From the NCBI RefSeq assembly GCF_026625125.1, contig NZ_CP113097.1, forward strand, positions 2,170,001 to 2,234,000: DNA of 64,000 bases, given 5' to 3'. Numbering within the stretch: position 1 is the first letter of the stretch; every line of letters begins with the position of its first letter. The notes beneath the pieces were generated by a model. The model had not been told where the DNA came from. It saw only the letters and a list, made by a program, of their open reading frames with translations, and made no database searches. This DNA is from Pseudomonas putida. GTDB lineage: Bacteria; Pseudomonadota; Gammaproteobacteria; Pseudomonadales; Pseudomonadaceae. The position numbers were made by a program, and so were the translations under genes. Positions 11,800-25,357 of this stretch are shown one piece after another.

Positions 11800-12294
11800 T
11801 CAACGGCGGCGGAACAGCGGCAGCGGCTCGTCGGTGGCGGCCTGGTAGGTCACCGAGAAGTCCTTCAGCCCCTGCAGGGCATCTTCCGGGTCCTTGTCGG
11901 CACGGATGGCGAAGGCATCGAAACCGCAGCGGGCCATGTAGAACAGTTGGTCACGGAGCACGTCGCCGATGGCGCGCAGCTCGCCCTTGAACTGGTAGCG
12001 GTCACGCAGCAGGCGCGCATTGGAATAGTTGCGCCCGTCGGTGAAGGCCGGGAAGTTCAGGGCGATGACCTGAAAGTGCTGCACGTCGTCGCCGATCTCT
12101 TCCGCTTGTTCATCGCTGTCCAGCCACACGCCCAGGCCACCGTCGCGGGCCTTGAGCAGGTGGGCATGGTCACGCCACAGTTGCAGGGGGACGATGTAGT
12201 CGTCGCAGTTGGTCAGCTCGTCGATCGTGGTTTCCTTGGGCAGCAGGTGCCAGGTTTCGTCGACGATCTGGTTGTTCTTAATGATTCGCTGCAT
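11800..12294 (-). CDS. DUF934 protein linked to sulfite reductase
   Basis: This 164-residue protein belongs to DUF934, a family found next to cysI in pseudomonads and other proteobacteria and thought to assist sulfite/nitrite reductase function; the biochemical role is not established. The start at 12294 lies inside the end of cysI (17-base overlap), which fixes the pairing and suggests translational coupling. The 26 extra residues of the longer frame fall inside cysI and are not used. Confidence 0.88.
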   Translation of the reverse strand: MQRIIKNNQIVDETWHLLPKETTIDELTNCDDYIVPLQLWRDHAHLLKARDGGLGVWLDSDEQAEEIGDDVQHFQVIALNFPAFTDGRNYSNARLLRDRYQFKGELRAIGDVLRDQLFYMARCGFDAFAIRADKDPEDALQGLKDFSVTYQAATDEPLPLFRRR

Positions 12295-13930
12295 AGACGC
12301 GTTCCTTGAAGGGGTCGATGCCGATACGCTGGTAGGTGTCGATGAAACGCTCTTCCTCGGTACGTTGTTCAACGTACACGGCGATCAGCTTCTCGATCAC
12401 GTCGGCCATGTCATCCTGGGCGAAGGACGGGCCGAGGATCTTGCCCAGGCTCGCGTCACGTGCGGCGTTGCCACCCAGGGACACCTGGTAGAACTCCTCG
12501 CCCTTCTTATCCACGCCAAGGATACCGATGTGCCCGACGTGGTGGTGGCCGCAGGCGTTCATGCAACCGGAGATATTCAGATCGATCTCGCCGATGTCGA
12601 ACAGGTAGTCCAGGTCGTCGAAGCGGCGCTGGATGGATTCGGCGATCGGGATCGACTTGGCGTTGGCCAGCGAGCAGTAGTCCCCGCCCGGGCAGCAGAT
12701 GATGTCGGTCAGCAGGCCGATGTTCGGCGTGGCGAAACCACCTTCGCGCAGCTCCAGCCACAGGGCATGCAGCTGACGCTGCTCGACGTCGGCAAGAATG
12801 ATGTTCTGCTCGTGCGAGGTGCGCAGGAAGCCGAAGCTGTAGCGCTCTGCCAGGTCCGCCACGGCGTCCAGCTGCTTGTCGGTGAGGTCTCCCGGGGCAA
12901 CGCCGGTGGGCTTGAGCGACAGGGTCACGGCCACGTAGCCAGGGCGCTTGTGGGCACGGGTGTTGCGCGAGCGCCAGCGGGCGAAGCCTGGGTTCTCGGC
13001 GTCCTGGGCGCTGTAGTCGACGTTGTCCAGGGCCAGGTAGTCCGGGTCGATGAAGTGGCGCGAAACACGCTGCACTTCTTCTTCGGTCAGGGTCGTGCTG
13101 CCGCCACGCAGGTGGGCCATTTCGGCCTCGACCTTCTCGGCAAACACCTCTGGGGTCAGGGCCTTGACCAGGATCTTGATCCGCGCCTTGTACTTGTTGT
13201 CACGGCGGCCGTAACGGTTGTACACGCGCAGGATGGCGTCCAGGTAGCTGATCAGGTCCTGCCACGGCAGGAATTCATTGATGAACGAACCGACCACCGG
13301 GGTGCGGCCCAGGCCACCACCGACCAGCACACGGAAGCCCAGCTCACCGGCAGCGTTGCGCACCGGTTCCAGGCCGATGTCGTGTACTTCGATGGCAGCG
13401 CGGTCTTCCTTCGAGCCGTTGATCGCGATCTTGAACTTGCGCGGCAGGTAGGCGAACTCTGGGTGGAAGGTGGTCCACTGGCGAACGATTTCGCACCAGG
13501 GGCGCGGGTCGATGACTTCGTCTGCGGCCACACCGGCGAATTGGTCGGTGGTGGTGTTGCGCAGGCAGTTGCCGCTGGTCTGGATCGCGTGCATCTGCAC
13601 GGTGGCCAGTTCGGCAAGGATGTCTGGAATATCTTCAAGTGCCGGCCAGTTGAACTGCACGTTCTGGCGGGTAGAGATATGGGCGTAGCCCTTGTCGTAA
13701 TCGCGGGCGATCTTGGCCAGGGTGCGGACCTGGCGGGCGTTCAGCTGGCCGTAGGGCACGGCGACGCGCAGCATCGGGGCGAAACGCTGGATATAGAGGC
13801 CGTTCTGCAGGCGCAGAGGGCGGAATTCTTCTTCGCTCAGCTCACCGGCCAGGTAGCGGCGGGTCTGATCACGGAACTGCTTGACGCGGTCCTCGATGAT
13901 CCGCTGATCGTACTCGTCGTATACGTACAT
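12278..13930 (-). CDS. cysI: sulfite reductase hemoprotein subunit
   Basis: This 550-residue siroheme enzyme reduces sulfite to sulfide for cysteine synthesis. The residues binding the [4Fe-4S]/siroheme centre are visible as a CX5C (CPGGDYC, about 411-418) and a CX3C (CMNAC, about 454-458) pair, and TSGNCLRNTT is conserved in the nitrite/sulfite reductase repeat. There is no cysJ flavoprotein next to it, so electrons may come from ferredoxin or a separate reductase. It forms a two-gene operon with the DUF934 gene. Confidence 0.93.
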   Translation of the reverse strand: MYVYDEYDQRIIEDRVKQFRDQTRRYLAGELSEEEFRPLRLQNGLYIQRFAPMLRVAVPYGQLNARQVRTLAKIARDYDKGYAHISTRQNVQFNWPALEDIPDILAELATVQMHAIQTSGNCLRNTTTDQFAGVAADEVIDPRPWCEIVRQWTTFHPEFAYLPRKFKIAINGSKEDRAAIEVHDIGLEPVRNAAGELGFRVLVGGGLGRTPVVGSFINEFLPWQDLISYLDAILRVYNRYGRRDNKYKARIKILVKALTPEVFAEKVEAEMAHLRGGSTTLTEEEVQRVSRHFIDPDYLALDNVDYSAQDAENPGFARWRSRNTRAHKRPGYVAVTLSLKPTGVAPGDLTDKQLDAVADLAERYSFGFLRTSHEQNIILADVEQRQLHALWLELREGGFATPNIGLLTDIICCPGGDYCSLANAKSIPIAESIQRRFDDLDYLFDIGEIDLNISGCMNACGHHHVGHIGILGVDKKGEEFYQVSLGGNAARDASLGKILGPSFAQDDMADVIEKLIAVYVEQRTEEERFIDTYQRIGIDPFKERVYAANH

Positions 13931-14145
13931 AAAAGTCCTGTCTCAGGCTGCATGCAGCTATTCGCGCGCACGGCCGCGCACTCCGGTTCGGAGCGGGGAA
14001 ACGATATCAGGTTGCGTTTATGCGCTAAAGTGATGTTTTTGCATATGAAAAGAACCAAACGAACTAAGTGAGATTGACTGGCATTTGTCCGTCACTCAGT
14101 GCCGCAGGTTTATACTCGTGGGTTTGTTGGTAAGGATGTAACCGC

Positions 14146-15222
14146 ATGCTCAAGGCATTGTGCTACAGCTTGTGCCTGAGCCTGCCGCTGGCAGCCAGCG
14201 CTCAGGCCGCTTCGGTGGTGTTCCTCAACCCGGGGCTGCCCGGTGAGACGTTCTGGGCCAGCTACTCGCGCTTCATGCAGGCGGCCGCTGACGACTTGGG
14301 CATGACGCTGCAGGTGCAATACGGCGCACGCAACGCCGAGCGTGCACTTGGTCAGGCGCGGGCTGTGCTCAAGGGACCGCAGCGCCCGGACTACCTGGTG
14401 CTGGTCAACGAGCAATACGTTGCGCCGCAAATCCTCCGCTTGGCGCAAGGTAGCGAGGTCAAGCTGTTGCTGGTCAGCAACGGGCTGACTGCCAGCCAGG
14501 CGAGCGGTATTGAGGCTCAGCCCGCAAAATACGGCGCTTTATTGGGGGCCTTGACGGCCAATGACGAGCAGGCCGGCTACCAGATGCTGCACCAGATGGT
14601 CGCCTTGCTGCCGCGCAGTAACGCGCCTGTGGACCTGGTAGCTTTCGCCGGGATAAAGACCACGCCCGCCTCGCAGTTGCGTGAACAAGGCATGCGCCGC
14701 GCCCTGGCCGACTTCCCTCAGGTGCGACTGCGGCAGGTGGTTTACGGCGGCTGGGACCGGCAGCGCGCCTTTGAACAGGCGCAGCAGTTGTTGCAGCGCT
14801 ACCCGGGTACCCAACTGGTGTGGTCGGCCAACGACGAAATGGCGTTCGGCGCCATGCGCGCTTTTGAAGCTGCGGGGCGCAAGCCTGGACGAGATGTGGT
14901 GTTCAGCGCCATCAACAGTTCCCCCGAGGCCTTGCGCGCGCGCATCGATGGGCGCCTGGGCGTGTTGATGGGTGGGCATTTCAGTCTCGGCGGTTGGGCC
15001 ATGGTCATGCTGCATGACGATGCCCATGGTGTGGATATCGCTCGGGACGCAAAGCGCGACCATGTGCTGCCTGTTTTGCAGTCGGTCGATCCGCTCAAGG
15101 CCAAGCGCTGGCTCAAACTGGCGGAGCAGGACGACTTTGGTGTGGACTTCAAGCGCTTCAGCGCCGAAGGGCGCCCGCCTGCTTACCGTTACCCCTTCCT
15201 CACGTCACCTGTCGACTACTGA
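14146..15222 (+). CDS. periplasmic sugar-type substrate-binding protein (orphan)
   Basis: This 358-residue protein has a signal peptide (cleavage after AQA, near residue 21) and the two-lobed type I periplasmic-binding fold, with FLNPGLPGETFWASYSRFMQAAADDLG at the start and WSANDEMAFGAMRAFEAAG in the hinge region. No permease or ATPase gene is adjacent, so it may serve an unlinked transporter or a sensory protein. The ATG has GGATGT upstream. It is divergent from cysI. Confidence 0.82.
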   Translation: MLKALCYSLCLSLPLAASAQAASVVFLNPGLPGETFWASYSRFMQAAADDLGMTLQVQYGARNAERALGQARAVLKGPQRPDYLVLVNEQYVAPQILRLAQGSEVKLLLVSNGLTASQASGIEAQPAKYGALLGALTANDEQAGYQMLHQMVALLPRSNAPVDLVAFAGIKTTPASQLREQGMRRALADFPQVRLRQVVYGGWDRQRAFEQAQQLLQRYPGTQLVWSANDEMAFGAMRAFEAAGRKPGRDVVFSAINSSPEALRARIDGRLGVLMGGHFSLGGWAMVMLHDDAHGVDIARDAKRDHVLPVLQSVDPLKAKRWLKLAEQDDFGVDFKRFSAEGRPPAYRYPFLTSPVDY

Positions 15223-15307
15223 AAAACCCTGCTTGAGAGAAGGGCATTGCTCGTCTTAACTGCTGGTTGTGAAGTGCATTCCCATAACCACTACAAGAGG
15301 CAATGCA

Positions 15308-15421
15308 ATGGGAAATACAACCAAGGCCCGCAAAGCTGACAGCAGCGTCGATGCCTGGGCGATCCTCTGCCTGATCGTCCTGGTGGTGGTCACTGCCGTG
15401 TACTGGGTCAGCCACCAATAG
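15308..15421 (+). CDS. 37-residue single-helix membrane peptide
   Basis: A short gene encodes a basic, polar N-terminus (MGNTTKARKADSSVDAW), one hydrophobic helix (about residues 17-34) and a short tail ending VSHQ. AAGAGGC lies about seven bases upstream of the ATG, and the gene is followed directly by a strong hairpin terminator. Codon choice is GC-rich as in neighbouring genes. I know of no function. It is probably inserted in the inner membrane with its N-terminus in the cytoplasm. Confidence 0.75.
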   Translation: MGNTTKARKADSSVDAWAILCLIVLVVVTAVYWVSHQ

Positions 15422-15451
15422 CCCTGGCTCCAGACCATGATGCAACCTGAG

Positions 15452-15480
15452 CCGCCCGCGCAAGGGAATTGCGCGGGCGG
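15452..15480 (+). terminator. hairpin terminator after the 37-residue peptide gene
   Basis: A perfect 12-bp stem (CCGCCCGCGCAA / TTGCGCGGGCGG) with a GGGAA loop lies between two convergent genes and can serve both strands. Confidence 0.75.
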
Positions 15481-15488
15481 GTTGCGTT

Positions 15489-15707
15489 TCAGCGGGCGGT
15501 CAGGTGCAGCGCCAGTTGTACCAGGCCGATCAGGACCAGGATGAACACCAAGGTGAACAGTGCGCCGAGCGCGATGAAATGGCTGGCCTTGCCATGGGTG
15601 AAGTCGCGCGCGCGGTTTTTACCGCTCTGTACGCCCAGTGCGGCGGCGAGGATGCTGTGCAGCATCTGCCAGAAGGTAGGAGGTTTGCCTTGGCTGGAAT
15701 CGTCCAT
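15489..15707 (-). CDS. DUF2970 small membrane protein
   Basis: This 72-residue protein shows the DUF2970 pattern KPPTFWQMLHSILAAALGVQSGKNRARDF followed by a C-terminal transmembrane helix (about 48-70). The function of the family is unknown; members sit in the inner membrane. The start at 15707 is preceded by GGAGCCAAC. It lies downstream of metH but is separated from it by a hairpin, so it probably has its own promoter. Confidence 0.85.
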   Translation of the reverse strand: MDDSSQGKPPTFWQMLHSILAAALGVQSGKNRARDFTHGKASHFIALGALFTLVFILVLIGLVQLALHLTAR

Positions 15708-15756
15708 GTTGGCTCCGCTATTCAAGAGGCAATCAGGGACAGTGTAGATGGAAGAT

Positions 15757-15775
15757 GGGGCCGCTAAGCGGCCCC
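15757..15775 (-). terminator. hairpin terminator of metH
   Basis: GGGGCCGC-TAA-GCGGCCCC forms an 8-bp perfect stem right after the metH stop. The same 19 bases occur again at 25064-25082. Confidence 0.65.
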
Positions 15776-15782
15776 GCACAGG

Positions 15783-19490
<3,708 letters not shown>

Positions 19491-19661
19491 AGGAACTACC
19501 TGGTCGGGCAAATATCAGAAGGTGCGGAATCATAACAAAGCTGCGCGGTTTTTAGGCGCACCGGCCATTCGCATGAATTTCGTTCATGTTGCGCCATGAA
19601 GCACCCAAGCTCGACCCGGCAAAAACGTGATGGCTTTTCTAGAACCCAGGACTTTCGGCAC

Positions 19662-21962
19662 ATGGTGCATCGTTTTCTTGTCGGCGCTCTCGCGCTGCTG
19701 CTCAGCAGTGTCGCGCTCGCACAAGCCCCCCAATCGAGCGCGGTAATTTCCTACACCCGGGATATTCAACCGATTTTCACCGAGAAGTGCGTGGCCTGCC
19801 ATGCCTGTAACGACGCTGCTTGCCAGTTGAAGCTGGAGAGCCCGGAAGGGGCTGTGCGCGGTGCAACCAAGGTACCGGTGTACCAGGGTGAAAGGAGCAA
19901 GGCAGTCCCGACCACGCGGCTTTTCTACGACGCGCACAGCGAAGAGCAGTGGCGCAAGAAGGGCTTCTATTCGGTGCTCGACAGCCAGGGTAGCCAGGCT
20001 GCGTTGATGGCCCGCATGCTGGAGCTGGGGCACAAGGCCCCGCTTACCCCCAACGCCAAGCTGCCCGACGACATCGTCCTGGGGCTTGAGCGCAACAACA
20101 TGTGCCCATTGCCCCATGAGTTCGATGCCTACGCCGGCGCCCACCCCAAAGAGGGTATGCCACTGGCTGTCACCGGCCTGACCGACAAGCAATACCAGAC
20201 CCTGCAGGCGTGGCTGGCGGCAGGTGCGCCGGTCGAGTATCAGCCCATTCAACCCAGCGCGGCCGAGGCAAAACAGATCGCCGACTGGGAAGAACTGCTC
20301 AATCGACCAGGCTCTACCGAGGCCTTGGTGGGGCGCTGGCTGTACGAGCACCTGTTCCTGGCGCACATCCATTTCGTCGGTGGCGAGCAGGGCCACTTCT
20401 TCCAGTGGGTGCGTTCGCGCACGCCCAGCGGCCAGCCGGTCGACGTGATTGCCACGCGTCGCCCCAACGATCCGCCGGGCACCGACTTCTATTACCGGTT
20501 GATTCCGGTGCAGGGCGTGATCGTGCACAAGACCCACATCACTTACCCGATGGGGCCGCAAAAGCTCAAGCGCGTGAAGCAGCTGTTCTATGCCGGTGAC
20601 TGGCACGCCAGTGCGCTGCCAGGCTATGGGCCGCGCCACCGCGCCAACCCGTTCGAGACCTTCGAGGCGATCCCGGCGGTGGCGCGCTACCAGTTCATGC
20701 TGGATAACGCCGAGTACTTCGTCCGCACCTTCATTCGAGGGCCGGTGTGCCGTGGGCAGATCGCTACCGATGTGATTCGCGATAACTTCTGGGCGCTGTT
20801 CCAGGAGCCGGCGCACGACCGCTACATTACCGATGCCGCGTACCGTGGCCAGGCCACACCGTTGCTCGCCATGCCGGGCCAGATCGACGACGTGGGCAGT
20901 GTGCTCAACCTGTGGCATGCCTATCGTGACAAGCGCAACGAGTATGAAAAGCTGCGTCGCCAGGCCTACGCCGAAATGCCAGCGCCTGGCTGGTCGACCC
21001 TGTGGGCCGGCAACGACAATGCGCTGCTCAGCATCTTCCGCCACTTCGACAGCGCGTCAGTGACCAAGGGCCTGGTCGGCGATGTGCCGCTGACCCTGTG
21101 GCTGTTCGACTACCCGTTGTTCGAACGTACCTATTACCAGTTGGCGGTCAATTTCGATGTCTTCGGCAATGTCTCGCACCAGTTGCAGACGCGGCTGTAT
21201 TTCGACTTGATCCGCAACGGTGCCGAGGTCAATTTCCTGCGCCTGATGCCGGCGGATGAGCGTGGTGCAATGCTCAGCGACTGGTACCAGAACGGTGGCA
21301 AGGTGAAGATGTGGCTCGACTATGAAGACATCGACACCGACACGCCAAGCGGCATCAGGCTCGACCCGCGCGACCCCAAGCGTGACTTCGGCCTCAAGCT
21401 GCTGCAACGCACCGGCAGCCTGAATGCCGCACCTGACCCGATCAACCGGTGCCAGGGTGCCTATTGTTCGCGGCCGCAGATGAACGAAGAATTCCGTAAC
21501 GTCGAGCAGTCGCTCAGCCGCCTGGTATCTCGCCCGGCCGCAGGCCTGAAGGTGATCGATCAGTTACCGGAAGCCACGATGTTGCGCATCGAAGGGCAGG
21601 GCGGTCAGCGCCAGGTCTACAGCCTGCTGCGCAACCGTGCCCACAGCAATGTCGCGTTCCTGCTGGGCGAGGCCGCGCGCTACCAGCCGGGGCTCGATAC
21701 CCTGACCCTGTACCCCGGGGTGCTCAGCAGTTACCCGAACTTCATCTTCAATATCCCGGCGGCGGATGTGCCAGAGTTCGTCGAAGACATGGAACATGCG
21801 CGCGATGATCCGGCCAGGTTCGAACGTATCGTCATGCGCTGGGGCGTGCGCCGCAGCCACCCGCAGTTCTGGCGTTACTTCCACGACCTGAGCGCCTATA
21901 TCAAGGAAACCCAACCGTTGGAAGCCGGGGTGCTGGACATGAACCGCTACGAGAACCTCTGA
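19662..21962 (+). CDS. cti: fatty acid cis/trans isomerase
   Basis: Cti (766 residues) is the periplasmic cytochrome-c-type enzyme that turns cis-unsaturated phospholipid acyl chains into trans ones, stiffening the membrane under solvent or heat stress in Pseudomonas. It has a signal peptide ending ALAQA (about residue 20) and the haem-binding CVACH motif at about 44-48. Starting at the ATG at 19662 gives a clean signal peptide; the longer frame from 19596 adds 22 unlikely residues. It is divergent from metH. Confidence 0.95.
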   Translation: MVHRFLVGALALLLSSVALAQAPQSSAVISYTRDIQPIFTEKCVACHACNDAACQLKLESPEGAVRGATKVPVYQGERSKAVPTTRLFYDAHSEEQWRKKGFYSVLDSQGSQAALMARMLELGHKAPLTPNAKLPDDIVLGLERNNMCPLPHEFDAYAGAHPKEGMPLAVTGLTDKQYQTLQAWLAAGAPVEYQPIQPSAAEAKQIADWEELLNRPGSTEALVGRWLYEHLFLAHIHFVGGEQGHFFQWVRSRTPSGQPVDVIATRRPNDPPGTDFYYRLIPVQGVIVHKTHITYPMGPQKLKRVKQLFYAGDWHASALPGYGPRHRANPFETFEAIPAVARYQFMLDNAEYFVRTFIRGPVCRGQIATDVIRDNFWALFQEPAHDRYITDAAYRGQATPLLAMPGQIDDVGSVLNLWHAYRDKRNEYEKLRRQAYAEMPAPGWSTLWAGNDNALLSIFRHFDSASVTKGLVGDVPLTLWLFDYPLFERTYYQLAVNFDVFGNVSHQLQTRLYFDLIRNGAEVNFLRLMPADERGAMLSDWYQNGGKVKMWLDYEDIDTDTPSGIRLDPRDPKRDFGLKLLQRTGSLNAAPDPINRCQGAYCSRPQMNEEFRNVEQSLSRLVSRPAAGLKVIDQLPEATMLRIEGQGGQRQVYSLLRNRAHSNVAFLLGEAARYQPGLDTLTLYPGVLSSYPNFIFNIPAADVPEFVEDMEHARDDPARFERIVMRWGVRRSHPQFWRYFHDLSAYIKETQPLEAGVLDMNRYENL

Positions 21963-21974
21963 TCGGTTGAGCTG

Positions 21975-22005
21975 ACCTTTCCGGCACACCTGCGGTCGGA
22001 AAGGT
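21975..22005 (+). terminator. possible terminator after cti
   Basis: ACCTTTCCG and CGGAAAGGT form a 9-bp perfect stem with a 13-base loop 13 bases after the cti stop. There is no U-tract. Confidence 0.4.
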
Positions 22006-22073
22006 TGGACGGTCCGGGGCTGCCAGGCAGCCCAACGTGGCCTCAATGCACCAAGGCAATCGCAGGGTGATCC

Positions 22074-23108
22074 ATGCTGTATTCGCTTCAGGCACTGCGG
22101 GCGTTCGCCGCCTGGGTGGTGGTCTGCCACCATTTCATGCAGATCTTTTTCGACTTCCATGCCACTGGCCCCGTTGGCCAATTGCTCACTGCCCGCGGCG
22201 CCGTGGGTGTCGACATCTTCTTCGTCATCAGCGGGCTGGTGATCTACCTGTCAACCCGCGACAAACCCGTGGAGCCGCGTCAGTTTCTGCTCAACCGCGC
22301 GTTGCGAATCGTCCCTGCCTATTGGTTCTACACCCTGCTGATGGCGCTCGTACTGCTGGCCTTCAGCCAATGGATGCCGCACCAGGCATTCACCTGGCAT
22401 CACCTGTTGCTGTCGTTGCTGTTCATTCCGGCGGAGAACCCAGGTGGCTACGGCCTGTACCCGACCTTGAACGTGGGCTGGACGCTGAACTTCGAGATGT
22501 TCTTCTACCTTCTGTTCGGCCTGGCATTCCTGGTCCGCAAGCGCCACCAATTGCTGCTGGTGACCGCTGCGCTGCTGCTGGTCAGTGAAGTGCTGGGCCG
22601 CGTTGGCGTGCTCAGCCGCTTCTACAACAACGGCATCATCTACGAATTTCTGCTCGGTATTGGCATCGGTGTGCTGTACCGCCGCGGCTTGGTGCGTGAA
22701 GCGCTGTGGTTGCCGCTGGCATTGCTGGGGGTGGCCGTCTATGCGATCTACCACCTGGACGCCTCCCAGCGCCTTTTGCATTGGGGCCTTCCCAGCGCAC
22801 TGATCGTGCTGGCATTCGTAGCGCTTGAGCCGTACTTCCAGGGCAATCGGGTACTCAAGGCGTTGGGCGACTGCTCGTACTCGGTGTACCTGATCCACGT
22901 GCTGGTACTGTACGCGGGCTGGTTCGCCAGCCAGCGCCTGCACCTCAATCCCTACCTGGTCTTTGCCCTGTGCGTGCCGTCCATTGGACTAATGTCGTGG
23001 TTCAGCTACCAGTGGCTGGAGCGGGGCCTGTACCGGCGGATGCAGGCGTGGGTGGCGGCCCCTCGGGAGCAAACGCCGGCATTTGCTCTTTCCCGAGTCA
23101 AATGCTAG
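22074..23108 (+). CDS. acyltransferase 3 family membrane protein
   Basis: This 344-residue inner-membrane protein belongs to the OafA/acyltransferase 3 family, which O-acetylates or succinylates surface polysaccharides or other exported molecules. LQALRAFAAWVVVCHH (with the catalytic-type histidine, about residue 19), RGAVGVDIFFVISGLVI and the terminal segment LGDCSYSVYLIHVLV are typical, with about ten hydrophobic helices. AGGGTGA precedes the ATG. No polysaccharide genes are adjacent, so the substrate is unknown. Confidence 0.87.
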   Translation: MLYSLQALRAFAAWVVVCHHFMQIFFDFHATGPVGQLLTARGAVGVDIFFVISGLVIYLSTRDKPVEPRQFLLNRALRIVPAYWFYTLLMALVLLAFSQWMPHQAFTWHHLLLSLLFIPAENPGGYGLYPTLNVGWTLNFEMFFYLLFGLAFLVRKRHQLLLVTAALLLVSEVLGRVGVLSRFYNNGIIYEFLLGIGIGVLYRRGLVREALWLPLALLGVAVYAIYHLDASQRLLHWGLPSALIVLAFVALEPYFQGNRVLKALGDCSYSVYLIHVLVLYAGWFASQRLHLNPYLVFALCVPSIGLMSWFSYQWLERGLYRRMQAWVAAPREQTPAFALSRVKC

Positions 23109-23157
23109 GACTTTGTTCAAAGGCCAGGTTGGCGTACACTTGGCCGCAAGTCTGTGA

Positions 23158-23751
<594 letters not shown>

Positions 23752-23823
23752 TCGGTAGTTCGGCGTTGGCAACACCCTGCTAGCAACAAACTGTTACGGA
23801 TTCAACCCCTGCGACAACAGGCC

Positions 23824-23846
23824 GCAGCCCGTGTTTAAAGGGCTGC
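23824..23846 (+). terminator. hairpin after nfuA
   Basis: GCAGCCC and GGGCTGC pair across a 9-base loop about 70 bases after the nfuA stop. It is a plausible but short terminator. Confidence 0.4.
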
Positions 23847-23959
23847 AAGCCACCACCGCCTTGGTCGGGTAGAACCGCTTGGGGTGTCATGCCAGAATGC
23901 CCCGGTTTTTCAGCCGGCCCGTCCCGAGGGTCGGCACCTTCCCTCTAAAGGATGGTTCC

Positions 23960-24568
23960 ATGAATGATCTGTTGACCCGGCGCGCAGTTGTCGCCGGGAT
24001 GGGCGTTCTCGGGCTCGGCCTGCTGGCAGGCTGCAACCCGGCCCGAGGGCTCGAGTTCAAGTACGGCAAGAACATGAGCAACGAAATCCTGGGGCGCAAG
24101 TTCCGTCTCAAGGATACCAAGGGCAACGACGTCACCCTGTCGAGCTTCTACGGCAGCATGCCGATGATCTTCTTCGGGTTCACCCAGTGCCCGGCAGTCT
24201 GCCCGACCACCCTGGCGCGCGCGGCGCAAATCCGCAAGCTGCTCCGTGGCCGTGACCGCGAGCTGTTCCAGGTGGTGTTCATCACCCTGGACCCTGAGCG
24301 CGACACCCCCGAGGTGCTCGACGCCTACGTCAAGGCTTTCGACCCCTCGTTCATGGCCCTTACCGGTACGCCGGAGGAAATCGCCGAGGTGGCCAAGGAG
24401 TTCAAGGTGTTCTACGAGAAGGTCCCCGCCGGTGACACGTACACCATCTCTCATTCGTCCACCAGCTACGTCTACGATACGCGTGGCACCCTGCGCCTGA
24501 GCCTGGGCCATTCCCTGAACGCCAAGGAATGCGCCGAAGACCTGGTCACCCTGATGGAGATCTGCTAA
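23960..24568 (+). CDS. SCO1/SenC family copper-binding lipoprotein
   Basis: This 202-residue thioredoxin-fold protein delivers copper to the CuA centre of cytochrome c oxidase in the periplasm. It has a lipobox (LGLLAGC, Cys near 23), the copper-binding CPAVC motif (about 78-82) and the distal histidine in TISHSS (about 165). The start at 23960 follows AAAGGATGG. Its stop overlaps the start of the PCu(A)C gene, which is a usual partner in CuA assembly. Confidence 0.9.
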   Translation: MNDLLTRRAVVAGMGVLGLGLLAGCNPARGLEFKYGKNMSNEILGRKFRLKDTKGNDVTLSSFYGSMPMIFFGFTQCPAVCPTTLARAAQIRKLLRGRDRELFQVVFITLDPERDTPEVLDAYVKAFDPSFMALTGTPEEIAEVAKEFKVFYEKVPAGDTYTISHSSTSYVYDTRGTLRLSLGHSLNAKECAEDLVTLMEIC

Positions 24569-25056
24569 TGGCTGTTTCACTGCACCCATTCAAGCGCGGC
24601 CTGGCCGCTATCGCCTTGCTGGGGCTGGCGCTGCCGGCCTTGGCCCAGACCACCGTAAGTGATGCCTGGGTACGTGCCAGCGTACCGCACCAGCAGTCCA
24701 CCGGTGCGTTCATGACCCTGACTGCCAGCAGCGACAGCAAGCTGACAGGGGTGGCATCGCCCGTGGCCAAGATTGTGCAAGTGCACGAGATGACCATGAA
24801 CGGTGATGTGATGGGCATGAAGCAGGTCGAGGCCCTGGAGTTGCCCGCCGGCAAGCCGGTGAGCCTGGACCCCAATGGCTATCACGTGATGTTGATGGGT
24901 TTGACGAAGCAGGTGAAGGAAGGCGACAAAGTCCCGCTGACCTTGACCGTGGAAGATGCCAAGGGTGGCAAGGAAACCTTGGAAGTGCAGGCAGAGGTAC
25001 GGGCGCTCAACGCCGAGATGGGCGGCGGGCACGACCACATGCACATGAAGCACTGA
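24568..25056 (+). CDS. periplasmic copper chaperone PCu(A)C
   Basis: This 162-residue protein has a signal peptide ending ALAQ (about residue 24) and the PCu(A)C copper site of His and Met ligands (VHEMTM, MGM and YHVMLMGL). The C-terminus ends in a His/Met-rich tail (GGHDHMHMKH) that could bind more copper. It is translationally coupled to the SCO gene through TAATG. Together they should load copper into cytochrome c oxidase. Confidence 0.9.
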   Translation: MAVSLHPFKRGLAAIALLGLALPALAQTTVSDAWVRASVPHQQSTGAFMTLTASSDSKLTGVASPVAKIVQVHEMTMNGDVMGMKQVEALELPAGKPVSLDPNGYHVMLMGLTKQVKEGDKVPLTLTVEDAKGGKETLEVQAEVRALNAEMGGGHDHMHMKH

Positions 25057-25063
25057 TTGACCC

Positions 25064-25082
25064 GGGGCCGCTAAGCGGCCCC
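25064..25082. terminator. bidirectional hairpin terminator
   Basis: GGGGCCGC-TAA-GCGGCCCC lies between the convergent PCu(A)C gene and the 75-residue gene. It is identical to the metH terminator at 15757-15775. Confidence 0.65.
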
Positions 25083-25089
25083 ACTTCAT

Positions 25090-25317
25090 TCAGCTGCGAA
25101 AACGTGGCAAAGGCCTTTCCAGGGTCAGCGAGGTCAAGGTCTTGCGGACCTGGGCTTCGTCGGCCTCCAGGGCCTTGAGGCTCGCGCGGATCTTGCCAGC
25201 GGCAGGCACATCACCCTGCCGGTCGATCCAGTCGGCGATCTCTTTGCAGGCACTGCTCAGGCAGGCCTGGCGCTGGTTCATCAACGATATGAGGGTGGTG
25301 AGCTCTCTTTCGGACAT
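25090..25317 (-). CDS. hypothetical protein, 75 residues
   Basis: This small soluble protein (MSERELTTLISLMNQRQAC...) is predicted to be nearly all helical, with heptad-like spacing of leucines and no membrane segment or signal. GGAGGATC precedes the ATG at 25317. I do not recognise a family. It follows the AraC gene by 40 bases on the same strand and might be the last gene of the azlC-azlD-araC unit. Confidence 0.7.
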   Translation of the reverse strand: MSERELTTLISLMNQRQACLSSACKEIADWIDRQGDVPAAGKIRASLKALEADEAQVRKTLTSLTLERPLPRFRS

Positions 25318-25357
25318 GGCAGGATCCTCCAATTCAGCCTAGTCAGTGTAGCAGCAG

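Noticed and set aside
12209..14071. 620-codon plus-strand open frame opposite cysI
   Set aside because: It lies antisense to a well-conserved gene and has no start signal or recognisable domain.
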